DNA of 50,714 nt, taken from positions 1 to 50,714 of the forward strand of contig NZ_AKJX01000104.1 of the NCBI RefSeq assembly GCF_000276605.1, written 5' to 3'. Shown piece after piece: positions 1-7,522 of this stretch. Both the position numbers and the translations under genes were made by a program. This DNA is from Acidovorax sp. CF316 (lineage in GTDB: Bacteria > Pseudomonadota > Gammaproteobacteria > Burkholderiales > Burkholderiaceae_C). Below the pieces are notes generated by a model that was not told the origin of the DNA, made no database searches, and was given only the letters and a program-made list of their open reading frames with translations. How positions within the stretch are numbered: the first letter of the stretch is position 1; the number at the start of each line of letters is the position of its first letter.

Positions 1-71
1 GGGGGCGTCCCCCTCCCGACTCGCGCAGCGAGTCGAGAGAGGGGTGAAGGCGCGAAGCGACTCAGGGGGTG
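1..71 (-). repeat. Interspersed palindromic repeat, copy A (5' part may be cut by window edge)
   Basis: Read on the minus strand, this starts directly after the DUF1513 stop codon with CCCCCTGAGTCGCTTCGCGC and ends with AGGGGGACGC. The outer arms CCCCCT (64-69) and AGGGGG (9-14) are complementary. An inner perfect hairpin, GACTCGC-TGC-GCGAGTC, lies around 18-35. The same blocks recur at 48049-48110 after another gene. From memory, similar elements are frequent 3' of genes in Comamonadaceae. It may act as a terminator or mRNA 3' structure, which is inference. Confidence 0.7.
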
Positions 72-1190
72 TCAGCCAAAGTTCACCCAGTGGTTGTCCA
101 TGCGCGCGCCGGCCAGTTCCTTGGCATGCGCGTGCGTGAACGGGCTGGGGGCGCGCGCATCTTCCAGGGAGTGCGAGACCCCGGCGGCCCACAGGCGGCC
201 GCTGCCTACCGCCAGTGCGCAGACCTCCTCCAGCCCCACCAGGCCGCGCCACTGGCCGTCGGGTGTGAAGGTGGCCACGCCCTGGCTGCGCGGGCAGCTC
301 ACGGCCCAGCCCTCGGCGGTGCTGGCGATGCTGCCGCCATAGCCGGCCATCGACTGGCCGGACGGGCACAAGCGCAGCGCCTTGCCATCAAAGAGCGCGA
401 GGATGGGCGCAGCCGCCTTGTCCGCCGCGTCTCCGTGCTCGGCCTGCAGGGCGATGCCCAGCACCGTGCGCTCGGCGTTCCATGCCAGGTGGCGCAGGCT
501 CAGGCGCGCATCGGGCAGGCGCCACTGGCCCTGCAACTCGCCGCTGTCACCGTGCAGCCGCACGATGCTCGAATCCATGGTGTGCAGGTCGCGCTTGGTG
601 CGGCCGGTTTCGGGGGCCGTGGGCACGCCGCCGTTGGCCACGATCAGCGTGGGCTTTGCGCCCTTGGCGGCAGGGGCCCAGATCAGCTCGTGCGCGTCAA
701 TGCCGTGCGTCGCCCACTCGTCCACGGTCTCCAGGCTGCGCGCGTCGCGCCGTGCCACCAGGCTGGCGCCCGTGTCCACGTCGGTTTCGGTGGTGTAGAG
801 GGTGCGGCCATCGGCGCTGGCGATCACATGGCCGTTGAAGGAGCGCGTGGCATCGACCCAGTGCCATTGCGCCTTGTCGGCGGGCTGGCCCGGGTGCCAG
901 CGCACCAGCCAGTCGCCGGGGCGGCGCGCGGTGGCGACCATGCTGCCATCGGGCAACTGGCTGAGGCCGTGGGCGCGTGTGGGCACTTCCAGCACGTGGC
1001 GTGCGCGCAGCGGCGAAGGGCCGCCGGCCTGGGCTGCCAGCACGCCGATGCGGTAGCTGCCATCGGCCTCCTGCCAGGCGCCCAACAGCTGCATCTCCAA
1101 ACCCCGGGGTGCGGCATGCGCAGCCAGGGGCATGGCCCCCAGGCTGCCCATCAGCACCAGGGCCTGGCGGCGGCTCAACGATGCGTGCAC
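72..1190 (-). CDS. DUF1513 family protein of the imelysin operon, exported
   Basis: This 372-residue protein ends the iron-linked minus-strand operon. It begins with GTG at 1190, preceded by GGAG about 7 nt upstream, and the twin-arginine-like leader SRRQALVLMG supports that start. The rest has the character of a beta-propeller: repeated short strands with motifs such as HVIASADGRTLYTTE and ASTAEGWAVSCPRSQG. The family is DUF1513, whose members sit with imelysins and di-heme peroxidases in Pseudomonas and other proteobacteria. The molecular function is unknown; a periplasmic role in iron acquisition is inferred from context only. One base separates it from the upstream gene, so translational coupling is likely. 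Family assignment is from recognition of sequence and context. Confidence 0.88.
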   Translation of the reverse strand: MHASLSRRQALVLMGSLGAMPLAAHAAPRGLEMQLLGAWQEADGSYRIGVLAAQAGGPSPLRARHVLEVPTRAHGLSQLPDGSMVATARRPGDWLVRWHPGQPADKAQWHWVDATRSFNGHVIASADGRTLYTTETDVDTGASLVARRDARSLETVDEWATHGIDAHELIWAPAAKGAKPTLIVANGGVPTAPETGRTKRDLHTMDSSIVRLHGDSGELQGQWRLPDARLSLRHLAWNAERTVLGIALQAEHGDAADKAAAPILALFDGKALRLCPSGQSMAGYGGSIASTAEGWAVSCPRSQGVATFTPDGQWRGLVGLEEVCALAVGSGRLWAAGVSHSLEDARAPSPFTHAHAKELAGARMDNHWVNFG

Positions 1191-1191
1191 C

Positions 1192-2289
1192 TCAGTCTCC
1201 GTCTGCGTCGGAGAAGCCGATGCTCACCTGCAGCGCCGGGGCAATTTCCGCTTCGGCCAGGCGCTTGAGCGTGGCCAGCTCCCTGGAGGCCTGCAGCACC
1301 CGCTCGCCGCCGGCCTTGCCAGTGGCGCCGGACTGGTCGATGGCCTGCAAGGCCTTGTCCACGCGCTGCGTGGTGGCCAGCAGCTGGTCGGCCAGCGGGT
1401 TCAGGCCGCGGCCGCGCAAATAGGTCTCCAGCGGCACCAGGGCCTCGCCGGGTGTGGGCGTGGCGGCGCTGTCGGGCAGCACGGCCAGGTTGCGCAGGGC
1501 ATTCCACTCGGCCTTCCAGGCGGCAGAGGCCTGGCCGCTGGCGGCACGCGGGTACTCGGGCGGGCGCGTGCCCTGGGCGGCGCGCAGCGGCTTTTCCATG
1601 TGCGCCCAGCGCAGGCGCTCGATGCCGCCCACCCACTGGTTGATGAACTCGCCCATGGCCGCGGTGGAGCGCTCCTGCTCGTCCTCGGCCGCCCAGTCGG
1701 TGCCGGCAGCGGTGTCGAAGGCGCTGGCCACAGCCACGGCCTCGCGCTCGATGTCCAGCGCCACTTCCACGGCGTAGCTGCAGGCAGCCGATGCCGGGGC
1801 AACGGGTTGCGTCCACAGCAGCCATTCCAGTGCCGGCAGGCCCTTGGCAGGCGTGCCGATGCGCTCGAAGGCCTGGGCGCCCTGGGGCTGGGTCTTGATG
1901 GCGCGCTCGATGAGGGCTGGGCGCGTGGGCGCAAAGTCCATCTGCCGCTGGGTGCGGCGCGCGATCACGGGGCCCACGGCCACGGCGCCCAAAGTCTCCC
2001 AGGCCATCATGCTGCGCTGCCAGGCGCTGCGGGCGTTGGCCAAAGCGGCTTGCGATTGCCCAGCCGGTGCCTCGCACAGCGCGCGCACGGCCGGTGCCAG
2101 CGCCTGTGCCGCCGTGGCGAGTTCCTGTGCACGCGGCTTGCCCCAGTGGCCGTACAGGCTCTGCAGTGCATGCGTGGTGTCGTAGAAAGGCACGGCGTTG
2201 AGCTTCCAGCCGGTCTGGGCCTGGGCAGGCAGCAGCAGTGCGCCCAGGGCCAGGGCGACCGCGGCGGCGCGAAGGGGTTGGTGTTTCAT
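1192..2289 (-). CDS. Second imelysin-like periplasmic protein
   Basis: This is a 365-residue imelysin-family (peptidase M75-like) protein with signal peptide MKHQPLRAAAVALALGALLL ending in AQA. The start is placed at the ATG whose bases overlap the TGA stop of the di-heme peroxidase gene (ATGA), a classic coupling arrangement. The open frame extends upstream but the signal peptide and overlap fix the start. The family's GxHxxE metal motif is altered: around residues 150-155 it reads GLPALE, so the histidine is replaced by proline, unlike the first imelysin in this operon. Conserved features such as AWETLGAVAVGP and RRTQRQMDF remain. It probably binds a different ligand or acts as a partner subunit, which is inference. 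Confidence 0.9.
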   Translation of the reverse strand: MKHQPLRAAAVALALGALLLPAQAQTGWKLNAVPFYDTTHALQSLYGHWGKPRAQELATAAQALAPAVRALCEAPAGQSQAALANARSAWQRSMMAWETLGAVAVGPVIARRTQRQMDFAPTRPALIERAIKTQPQGAQAFERIGTPAKGLPALEWLLWTQPVAPASAACSYAVEVALDIEREAVAVASAFDTAAGTDWAAEDEQERSTAAMGEFINQWVGGIERLRWAHMEKPLRAAQGTRPPEYPRAASGQASAAWKAEWNALRNLAVLPDSAATPTPGEALVPLETYLRGRGLNPLADQLLATTQRVDKALQAIDQSGATGKAGGERVLQASRELATLKRLAEAEIAPALQVSIGFSDADGD

Positions 2290-3752
2290 AGCGACTCCAC
2301 GAACTTGACCAGCGCGTCGCGCTCGGCCTTGTTCATCTTGAGAACCTTGTCCTTGGCGGCCTCGGCCTCGCCGCCGTGCCACAGCACGGCCTCGAGCACG
2401 CCGCGGGCGCGGCCGTCGTGCAGCAGCCGGGTATGGCCGTTCACGTCCTTGATCAGGCCCGTGCCCCACAGCGGCGGGGTCTTCCACTGCCGGCCATTGG
2501 CGGCGAAGTCGGGCCGGTTGTCGGCCAGGCGCTCGCCCATGTCGTGTAGCAGCATGTCGGTGTACGGCCAGATGCGCTGGCCCGACAGTGCCTTGCTCGT
2601 CAGGTGTGGGAAGGGGCCTTCCTTGGTGACGTAGCTCGGCCGGTGGCAGGTGGCGCACTGGGCCTGCGCGAACAGCGCCTGGCCGCGCAGCACCTGGGCG
2701 TCCTTGGGGTTGCGCCGTGCGGGCGGTGCCAGCGTGGCCTGGTAGAAGACCACGTCGTCAAAGGTCTTGTCGTCGATCTCCACGCCGGGCTGGCCCTGCG
2801 CGGCGGCGCTCTTGCCGCTCGGTGCGGCCAGGCAATCCTTTTGCGTGGGCGTGCAGGTCTCGTTGGCGAAGTGCCTGGAGGTGATGCCCATGTCGCCCTG
2901 GAAGGCGCCGCCGGTCTGGTGCGCGATGGTTGCGACGTTGCCCTTCCAGCCGAAGCGGCCGAGCATCATCTGGCCCGAGGGCGCGTCCCACACCCGGTTG
3001 GGCACGCCCTTGATCGGGCCGCCGGCCGCAGCTTGGTCGGCCGCGTTGGCCAGGATGTCGGCTTCGGCAATGGCTTCGAGCAGGCCCACGCCGATGATCT
3101 GCGGCGCGATGCGCGGGCTGGCCATGATCTCAGGGTGCATCGGGCCGTAGCCCAGGTCGGCAAAGCCGTAGCTCGGGTCGAGCAGTTCGTAGCGCGTGCC
3201 ATCGGCGAATTGGCCCTTGATGGTCTTGTAGCGCAGGGTCACACGGCCCTCGGGCTTGACGCCCTGCACGCCCGCGTTGTTGAACTGGTCGCCATACACC
3301 GGGTCGTGCTTGGGTCCGCCATGGGCGTCCGCGCCGGGGATGGACAGGCGGATCAACAAGGCCACGGTCGGGTCCTTGGTATCGCCCAGGCGGTTGAAGA
3401 TGGCTGGCGGTTCGCCCCGGCCGTCCTGCACATGGCAGCCACCGCACGAGCGCGCGATGAAGTGCGGACCCAGGCCGTCGCGCGCCTTGGTGGAGGCCGG
3501 TGCCTCGACCCAGTTGCGGCGGAAGAACGAATTGCCGATCACGAAGCGCGTACGCTCCGCATCGTCCAGGTTGGCGGCCGGGAAGGAAAAGGCATTGCGG
3601 CCCGTGGCGAACACCGTGGTGTTGCCACCGACCTTCTCGCCGAGCGGGTCGGCGGGCGTGTCGGCCATGAGGCCGCCCAGGGCCGCAAGGCCGATACTGG
3701 CAACCGCCAGGCGCAGGGCGCGCCGGCGGTAAGGGGCTTGCAAAGAAAACAT
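2286..3752 (-). CDS. Di-heme oxidoreductase/peroxidase (DUF1111, thiol oxidoreductase-like)
   Basis: This 488-residue exported c-type cytochrome has two heme attachment motifs, CGGCH at 103-107 and CATCH at 366-370, and a hydrophobic N-terminal leader (residues 10-30). The spacing of the two hemes, the segment HVQDGRGEPP after the first heme and the C-terminal LLHDGRARGVLEAVLWHGGEA are typical of the DUF1111 di-heme family related to MauG and CcpA peroxidases. It lies between two imelysin genes, 26 nt downstream of the first and overlapping the second by 4 nt. The likely role is a periplasmic redox step accompanying iron handling, for example ferrous oxidation or peroxide-dependent chemistry. 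That role is inferred, and the substrate is not visible in the sequence. Confidence 0.9.
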   Translation of the reverse strand: MFSLQAPYRRRALRLAVASIGLAALGGLMADTPADPLGEKVGGNTTVFATGRNAFSFPAANLDDAERTRFVIGNSFFRRNWVEAPASTKARDGLGPHFIARSCGGCHVQDGRGEPPAIFNRLGDTKDPTVALLIRLSIPGADAHGGPKHDPVYGDQFNNAGVQGVKPEGRVTLRYKTIKGQFADGTRYELLDPSYGFADLGYGPMHPEIMASPRIAPQIIGVGLLEAIAEADILANAADQAAAGGPIKGVPNRVWDAPSGQMMLGRFGWKGNVATIAHQTGGAFQGDMGITSRHFANETCTPTQKDCLAAPSGKSAAAQGQPGVEIDDKTFDDVVFYQATLAPPARRNPKDAQVLRGQALFAQAQCATCHRPSYVTKEGPFPHLTSKALSGQRIWPYTDMLLHDMGERLADNRPDFAANGRQWKTPPLWGTGLIKDVNGHTRLLHDGRARGVLEAVLWHGGEAEAAKDKVLKMNKAERDALVKFVESL

Positions 3753-3778
3753 GGAACGAAAGGAAAGCGCAGGGAGCC

Positions 3779-4978
3779 TCAGGGTTGCACCAGCGTGAGC
3801 TTGGTGATGCCGATGGCGTTCGCGGCTTCCACGAGGTCCTTGCTTTGTTGGGTCAGGCTGTCGATGGTCTTCTGGATGCGCTGGCGCCCTGGCGCGTCCT
3901 TGCCGCCGATGATCTCACGGTCGAACGGTGCCTGGATGCCTTCGGCCGCTGCCACCGAGGCGGCGATCTGCCTGGTGGTCTTGTCGGCCAGTGCCGGGTT
4001 CTTGGCGGCGACCAGGTCGCGCAGCGATGCGCCCTTGACCAGGCTGCCGTCGGCGCGCTGGTACTCGCCCAGCCACACGTTCTGGATGCCCTTGGCATTG
4101 GTCACGGCGTCGCGGTGCGTGTTGTCCGAGAAGCACGAATGCTCGTCTTCCTGGTCCTGGCTGTTCAGCGCCACTTCCAGGCGTTCGCCGGCCAGCTCGC
4201 CGCGCGACAGCGAGCCCAGGCCCACCAGCATCTTGCGCACCGATTCCATGTTGCCCTTGGTGAACTTGGCGCGGTAGTTGGACTTGGCCTCGGGCGCCCA
4301 GGACTTCACGAGGAAGGACAGATCGTCGATCAGCAGCTCGGTCACCACGTTCAGGTACTGGCGGCGGCGGTCGGCGTTGGGCTTCTTGCCGTCCACGAAG
4401 TCCTCGAAATTGCGGTTGCCCGGACCGGTTTCGGACAGGTCCTGGCCCCACAGCAGGAACTCGATGGCGTGCCAGCCGGTGGCGATGTTCTCCTCGCCGC
4501 CGCGCTCGTTCTGTGCCGCCAGCGCCTTCTTGGTGATGGCGATCTTGCGGTTGTTGATCAGGCCGGCCTTGGGCTTGCCTTCGACGCTGTCCACGTAGGA
4601 CTCGTCCATGGGCCAGGCATTGATCTGGCCTTCGGGGCCCTTGTCGTCGTCGATGGGGCCGCCGTAGAAACGGAAGGCTTCGGTCTGGCCGTAGAACTCG
4701 CGTGCGGCCAGCCAGGTCTTGCGGGCCTCGGCCAGGGTCTCGGCCGACGGCTGGGCCGTGAAGGCCTTGATCGCGGCCTGCATGGACTTGGCGCTGCTCA
4801 GCGTGTCTTCGTAGTTGGCATGCACCAGCGTGGCGTACTGTGCTGCCACCGCGGCGGGCGTCACGGCCTGCTGGGCCTGGGCGGCCGTGCCCTGCGCCTG
4901 CGCCACGCCCATCAGGCCCAGGGGGCTGGCGGCGATCAGGGCCGCGAGGGCGGTGGTGTGCAACAGCTTGGTTTTCAT
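3779..4978 (-). CDS. Imelysin family iron-regulated periplasmic protein (IrpA/IcmP-like)
   Basis: First gene of the iron-linked operon, 399 residues. The start follows a strong GAGGAG ribosome site 6 nt upstream and gives signal peptide MKTKLLHTTALAALIAASPL ending at AQA. The family motif GxHxxE is intact as GWHAIE (168-173), and the conserved stretch SCFSDNTHRD sits near 281-290. Two imelysin repeats are apparent, around residues 45-235 and 240-395. IrpA and IcmP relatives are induced by iron limitation and are thought to bind iron or heme outside the cytoplasm. The downstream peroxidase, second imelysin and DUF1513 genes match known Fur-controlled clusters. Ligand identity is not established. 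Confidence 0.93.
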   Translation of the reverse strand: MKTKLLHTTALAALIAASPLGLMGVAQAQGTAAQAQQAVTPAAVAAQYATLVHANYEDTLSSAKSMQAAIKAFTAQPSAETLAEARKTWLAAREFYGQTEAFRFYGGPIDDDKGPEGQINAWPMDESYVDSVEGKPKAGLINNRKIAITKKALAAQNERGGEENIATGWHAIEFLLWGQDLSETGPGNRNFEDFVDGKKPNADRRRQYLNVVTELLIDDLSFLVKSWAPEAKSNYRAKFTKGNMESVRKMLVGLGSLSRGELAGERLEVALNSQDQEDEHSCFSDNTHRDAVTNAKGIQNVWLGEYQRADGSLVKGASLRDLVAAKNPALADKTTRQIAASVAAAEGIQAPFDREIIGGKDAPGRQRIQKTIDSLTQQSKDLVEAANAIGITKLTLVQP

Positions 4979-5139
4979 GCGTTTCTCCTCAAACAACGAA
5001 GACGGGTGACAAGGCAGACATGCCGGGAACGGTCCGGTCCGGCAAGGCGCCAGGCCGTGGGAAGTCCGGTGGGTGTCGGTGGGGCGCAAGCCCGGAGGGA
5101 AGGGACGCGCCGCAGTGCAGGCATCCCTTGATCGCAGTG

Positions 5140-5160
5140 ATTATAAGAATGGGTTTTATT
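5140..5160 (-). promoter_or_regulatory. Promoter of the imelysin operon with Fur-like AT-rich operator
   Basis: The minus strand carries a perfect -10 hexamer TATAAT (5145 down to 5140) in an otherwise GC-rich region. No good -35 is seen. Overlapping the spacer and the -10 is AATAAAACCCATTCTTATA (5160-5142), which matches the 19-bp Fur consensus at about 10 of 19 positions by my count. A Fur operator over the -10 would fit iron repression of an imelysin operon. The match is degenerate, so the promoter is better supported than the Fur site. Confidence 0.4.
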
Positions 5161-5224
5161 TGCATTGGTGCGGGAAGGGGATTTCCCTGACCTGCAGGTG
5201 CGGCTTGCACCCCCCGAAAAGGAG

Positions 5225-5252
5225 CGGGGCCCTGCATCGCTGCAGGGCCCCG
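5225..5252 (-). terminator. Rho-independent terminator-like hairpin after phoX paralog 1
   Basis: Perfect 12-bp inverted repeat CGGGGCCCTGCA / TGCAGGGCCCCG with a TCGC loop. On the minus strand it is followed by CTCCTTTTC, a weak U-tract. It lies 51 nt past the phosphatase stop codon and insulates the imelysin promoter downstream. Confidence 0.6.
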
Positions 5253-5303
5253 TCCCGCCGCGCCAGGCGCGGCATCCCATGACTTGTGGCGAACCTTCGT
5301 CGA

Positions 5304-7247
5304 TCAGCCCAGGCGTGGCTGGCTCGGCGTTGCGGTGAGGTAGCCCACCGCGGCGCCGGCCTTGTTCTTGTAGTTGGCGATGATCAGCGGATCCAGCGTG
5401 GGCTTGACCACGTTGTGGATGGCGCCCCAGTCACCGGCGTGCTGGAAGTTGCTCATGATGTAGGTCCAGCCGTTGATCTCGTCCACGGCATGCAGGCCCG
5501 TGGATTCGCCGCCGGCGGGGATGGACATCAGGCGCGACAGCTGCTTGGTGTCCACGTTGTAGGCCCACAGGAAGTTGTTCACGTGCTGGCCGCTGTCCTC
5601 GCCGATGAACAGGGTGCGCATCTTTTCCGAGAACTTGAGGTTGTCGGGGTTGCCGATGGTGTTCGGGTTGGCGGTGTTGCCCAGGGCGTCGGCGCTGATG
5701 TCCTCGCCGACCAGCAGGGCCTTGGTGTCCACGGGCATCCACTCGCTGTTGATGTTGGAACCGGCCGTGTCCTTCTGGCCGCCGCGCAGGTTCAGCGCCA
5801 TCACGGCACCGGCGTTGATCGCCTTGGGCACGGACACGCCGTTGCCCGCCACGTTCAGCGCATTGCCGGCCACCATCGAGGTCTGCACGTTCTGCAGCGC
5901 CGAGTAGGCGATCTTGTCCTTGGCGTTGACGGTGGTGCCTTCCATCTTGGTGAAACCCATGCTGGCGCCCACGAAGGCGGCGTAGCGGTGGGTTTCCAGG
6001 AAGGCGGCGGCCTTTTCCATGCCGGGCTTGAGCTTGATCCACTCTTCCTTGCCGTTGGCGACGATGCGGGTGTAGCTGGCGTCGTTCGGGTTGGTGGTGG
6101 CCACGGTCATGATGTCCGTGGGCTTGAGCGTGTTGGCCAGGGCCTCGATCTCGGCGCTGTTGGCCGAGCCGAGCTTGATCCAGGTCAGCGGCGCGCCGGC
6201 GGTGGCCTTGGCGTCGACGGTGAAGCCGGCGCCGACCTTGGCGGCGTACAGCGTGCCCGAGGACAGGTCTTTTTCCTTGTCGGCCACGAACACGAAGTAG
6301 GCGCTGTTGGTGGCGTCGTCACCCATCAGGGCCGTGCGCTGGTCGGGCATGACCTGCACCAGCTCGTGCGAGATGCGGCCCATGCAGAAATGCTTCTTGA
6401 TGCTGGCGGTGCCGTCGGCGTTCACCGTCACTTCGGGCATGTGGCCGTAGTGGTAGGGGTTGGCACGGCTCGCGTCGCCGTACAGGTTCTTGCTGTAGGC
6501 CTGGAACTGGGTGTTGCCGGCGATGGTGAAGGCATCGGGTTCGTACTCTTCGCTCGACAGGTGGGTGCCCCAGGGCGAGAGGCTGGCACCGCAGGTGATC
6601 CACAGGCCGTGCACCTTGGAGGTGTCCACGTTGTGGTACTTCACCAGGGCGAGCTTGCCGGTGTTCGGGTCCTGGTCCAGCGTGAGCACGGCGATGGGCG
6701 AGGGCAGCTTGCCGTACATGTCGGTCTTGCCGTCCTGGGCCCAGGTGGTGTATTCGAACTGCACCACGGCGAAGACGTGGTTGCCCTTGACTCCGTCGAC
6801 CTTGGCATTGGGCACGGTCAGCAGCGAGGTGCCGTCCGGGGCGTCGGAGAAGAACTGGCGCTCCTTGCCGGCCACCGAGGTGTCGATGATGGGCTGGTTG
6901 TTGATGTCGTAGTAGCTGCCGGCCAGGATCTGGCCGCCCTTGACATTGGCCACCGAGTCGCCGGTGATGAAGAAGGGCTGGTAGGCCAGCGCATAGCTCT
7001 TCACCGAGTTGTCGCTCAGCGTGACCTGCATGGTCGAGCCCACGGTGTTGGTGGCCATGGCCGCCGGGTTGGCCAGCGTGGGCGCGGCCATCGAGGTGAA
7101 GGCGGTGGACACATAGCTTGCGTCGTCGCCGCCGCCGCAGGCGGTCAGCAGCGCTGCGGCAGCGCCACCGGTGGTCAGGGGAAGCAGGGGTATGCCGGCC
7201 AGGAATTGGAGGGCCTGGCGGCGCGAAGGGATGGACGCAGAGGTCAT
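5304..7247 (-). CDS. PhoX-family alkaline phosphatase, paralog 1 (DUF839), Tat-exported
   Basis: A 647-residue protein of the calcium/iron-dependent PhoX phosphatase family, which releases phosphate from organic phosphoesters outside the cytoplasm. The chosen ATG gives a twin-arginine leader, SRRQALQFLAG at 8-18. This ends in LTAC (Cys37) followed by GGGDD, which resembles a lipobox, so it may be a Tat-dependent lipoprotein. The family's metal-centre region appears as CGASLSPWGTHLSSEE (Cys219, Glu233-234), and FIGEDSGQH lies near the C-terminus. It is diverged from the paralog encoded opposite. A PHO-box-like element lies about 125 nt upstream on its strand (7371-7388). Substrate preference cannot be read from sequence. 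Confidence 0.9.
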   Translation of the reverse strand: MTSASIPSRRQALQFLAGIPLLPLTTGGAAAALLTACGGGDDASYVSTAFTSMAAPTLANPAAMATNTVGSTMQVTLSDNSVKSYALAYQPFFITGDSVANVKGGQILAGSYYDINNQPIIDTSVAGKERQFFSDAPDGTSLLTVPNAKVDGVKGNHVFAVVQFEYTTWAQDGKTDMYGKLPSPIAVLTLDQDPNTGKLALVKYHNVDTSKVHGLWITCGASLSPWGTHLSSEEYEPDAFTIAGNTQFQAYSKNLYGDASRANPYHYGHMPEVTVNADGTASIKKHFCMGRISHELVQVMPDQRTALMGDDATNSAYFVFVADKEKDLSSGTLYAAKVGAGFTVDAKATAGAPLTWIKLGSANSAEIEALANTLKPTDIMTVATTNPNDASYTRIVANGKEEWIKLKPGMEKAAAFLETHRYAAFVGASMGFTKMEGTTVNAKDKIAYSALQNVQTSMVAGNALNVAGNGVSVPKAINAGAVMALNLRGGQKDTAGSNINSEWMPVDTKALLVGEDISADALGNTANPNTIGNPDNLKFSEKMRTLFIGEDSGQHVNNFLWAYNVDTKQLSRLMSIPAGGESTGLHAVDEINGWTYIMSNFQHAGDWGAIHNVVKPTLDPLIIANYKNKAGAAVGYLTATPSQPRLG

Positions 7248-7354
7248 GGAGTGCAGCTTCCGTGGTTTGTTATATGGGTTTTTATGGAGAGCGGCCCGGC
7301 GCCCTTGCACCCCGCAGGCAGGGCCAGGCAACCGGACCGCTCTCTTGGTGCCGG

Positions 7355-7388
7355 ATGCTAAGCACACTGTGTGACAGCCATTTGACGG
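7355..7388 (-). promoter_or_regulatory. Candidate PHO box and promoter of phoX paralog 1
   Basis: On the minus strand, CCGTCAAATGGCTGTCAC (7388-7371) consists of two 7-mers, CCGTCAA and CTGTCAC, 4 nt apart. This fits the PhoB consensus CTGTCAT-N4-CTGTCAT. Ten nt further lies TAGCAT (7360-7355) as the -10, the spacing typical of PhoB-activated promoters in which the PHO box replaces the -35. The predicted leader is about 100 nt. PhoB control is an inference from site and gene function together. Confidence 0.65.
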
Positions 7389-7443
7389 TGCCGTGGCGGC
7401 CGGTCGACAGCCCGCTGAATCGCCCTGCGCGCCGAGTGCTCTT

Positions 7444-7477
7444 GCGTCACGGATCGGTCATATGCGCTTCCTAGACT
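7444..7477 (+). promoter_or_regulatory. Candidate PHO box and promoter of phoX paralog 2
   Basis: GCGTCACGGATCGGTCAT (7444-7461) reads as two imperfect PHO 7-mers, GCGTCAC and CGGTCAT, 4 nt apart. It is followed after exactly 10 nt by TAGACT (7472-7477) as the -10. The geometry is identical to the divergent site at 7355-7388, which strengthens a weaker individual match (10 of 14 half-site bases). The start codon is about 45 nt downstream. Confidence 0.6.
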
Positions 7478-7522
7478 GCCCACTTCCCATGACCAACCAA
7501 TACCACGAGGAGTGCGGCTCTC

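Larger units (their letters stand above)
4979..5303. other. Intergenic region between phoX paralog 1 and the imelysin operon (325 bp)
   Basis: No convincing gene is seen here. From right to left it holds the terminator of the upstream phosphatase gene (5225-5252), an AT-rich promoter patch with a Fur-like site (5140-5160), then a GC-rich leader of about 150 nt ending in the GAGGAG ribosome site before the imelysin start. Short open frames in this stretch have no ribosome site or recognisable protein features. Confidence 0.6.
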
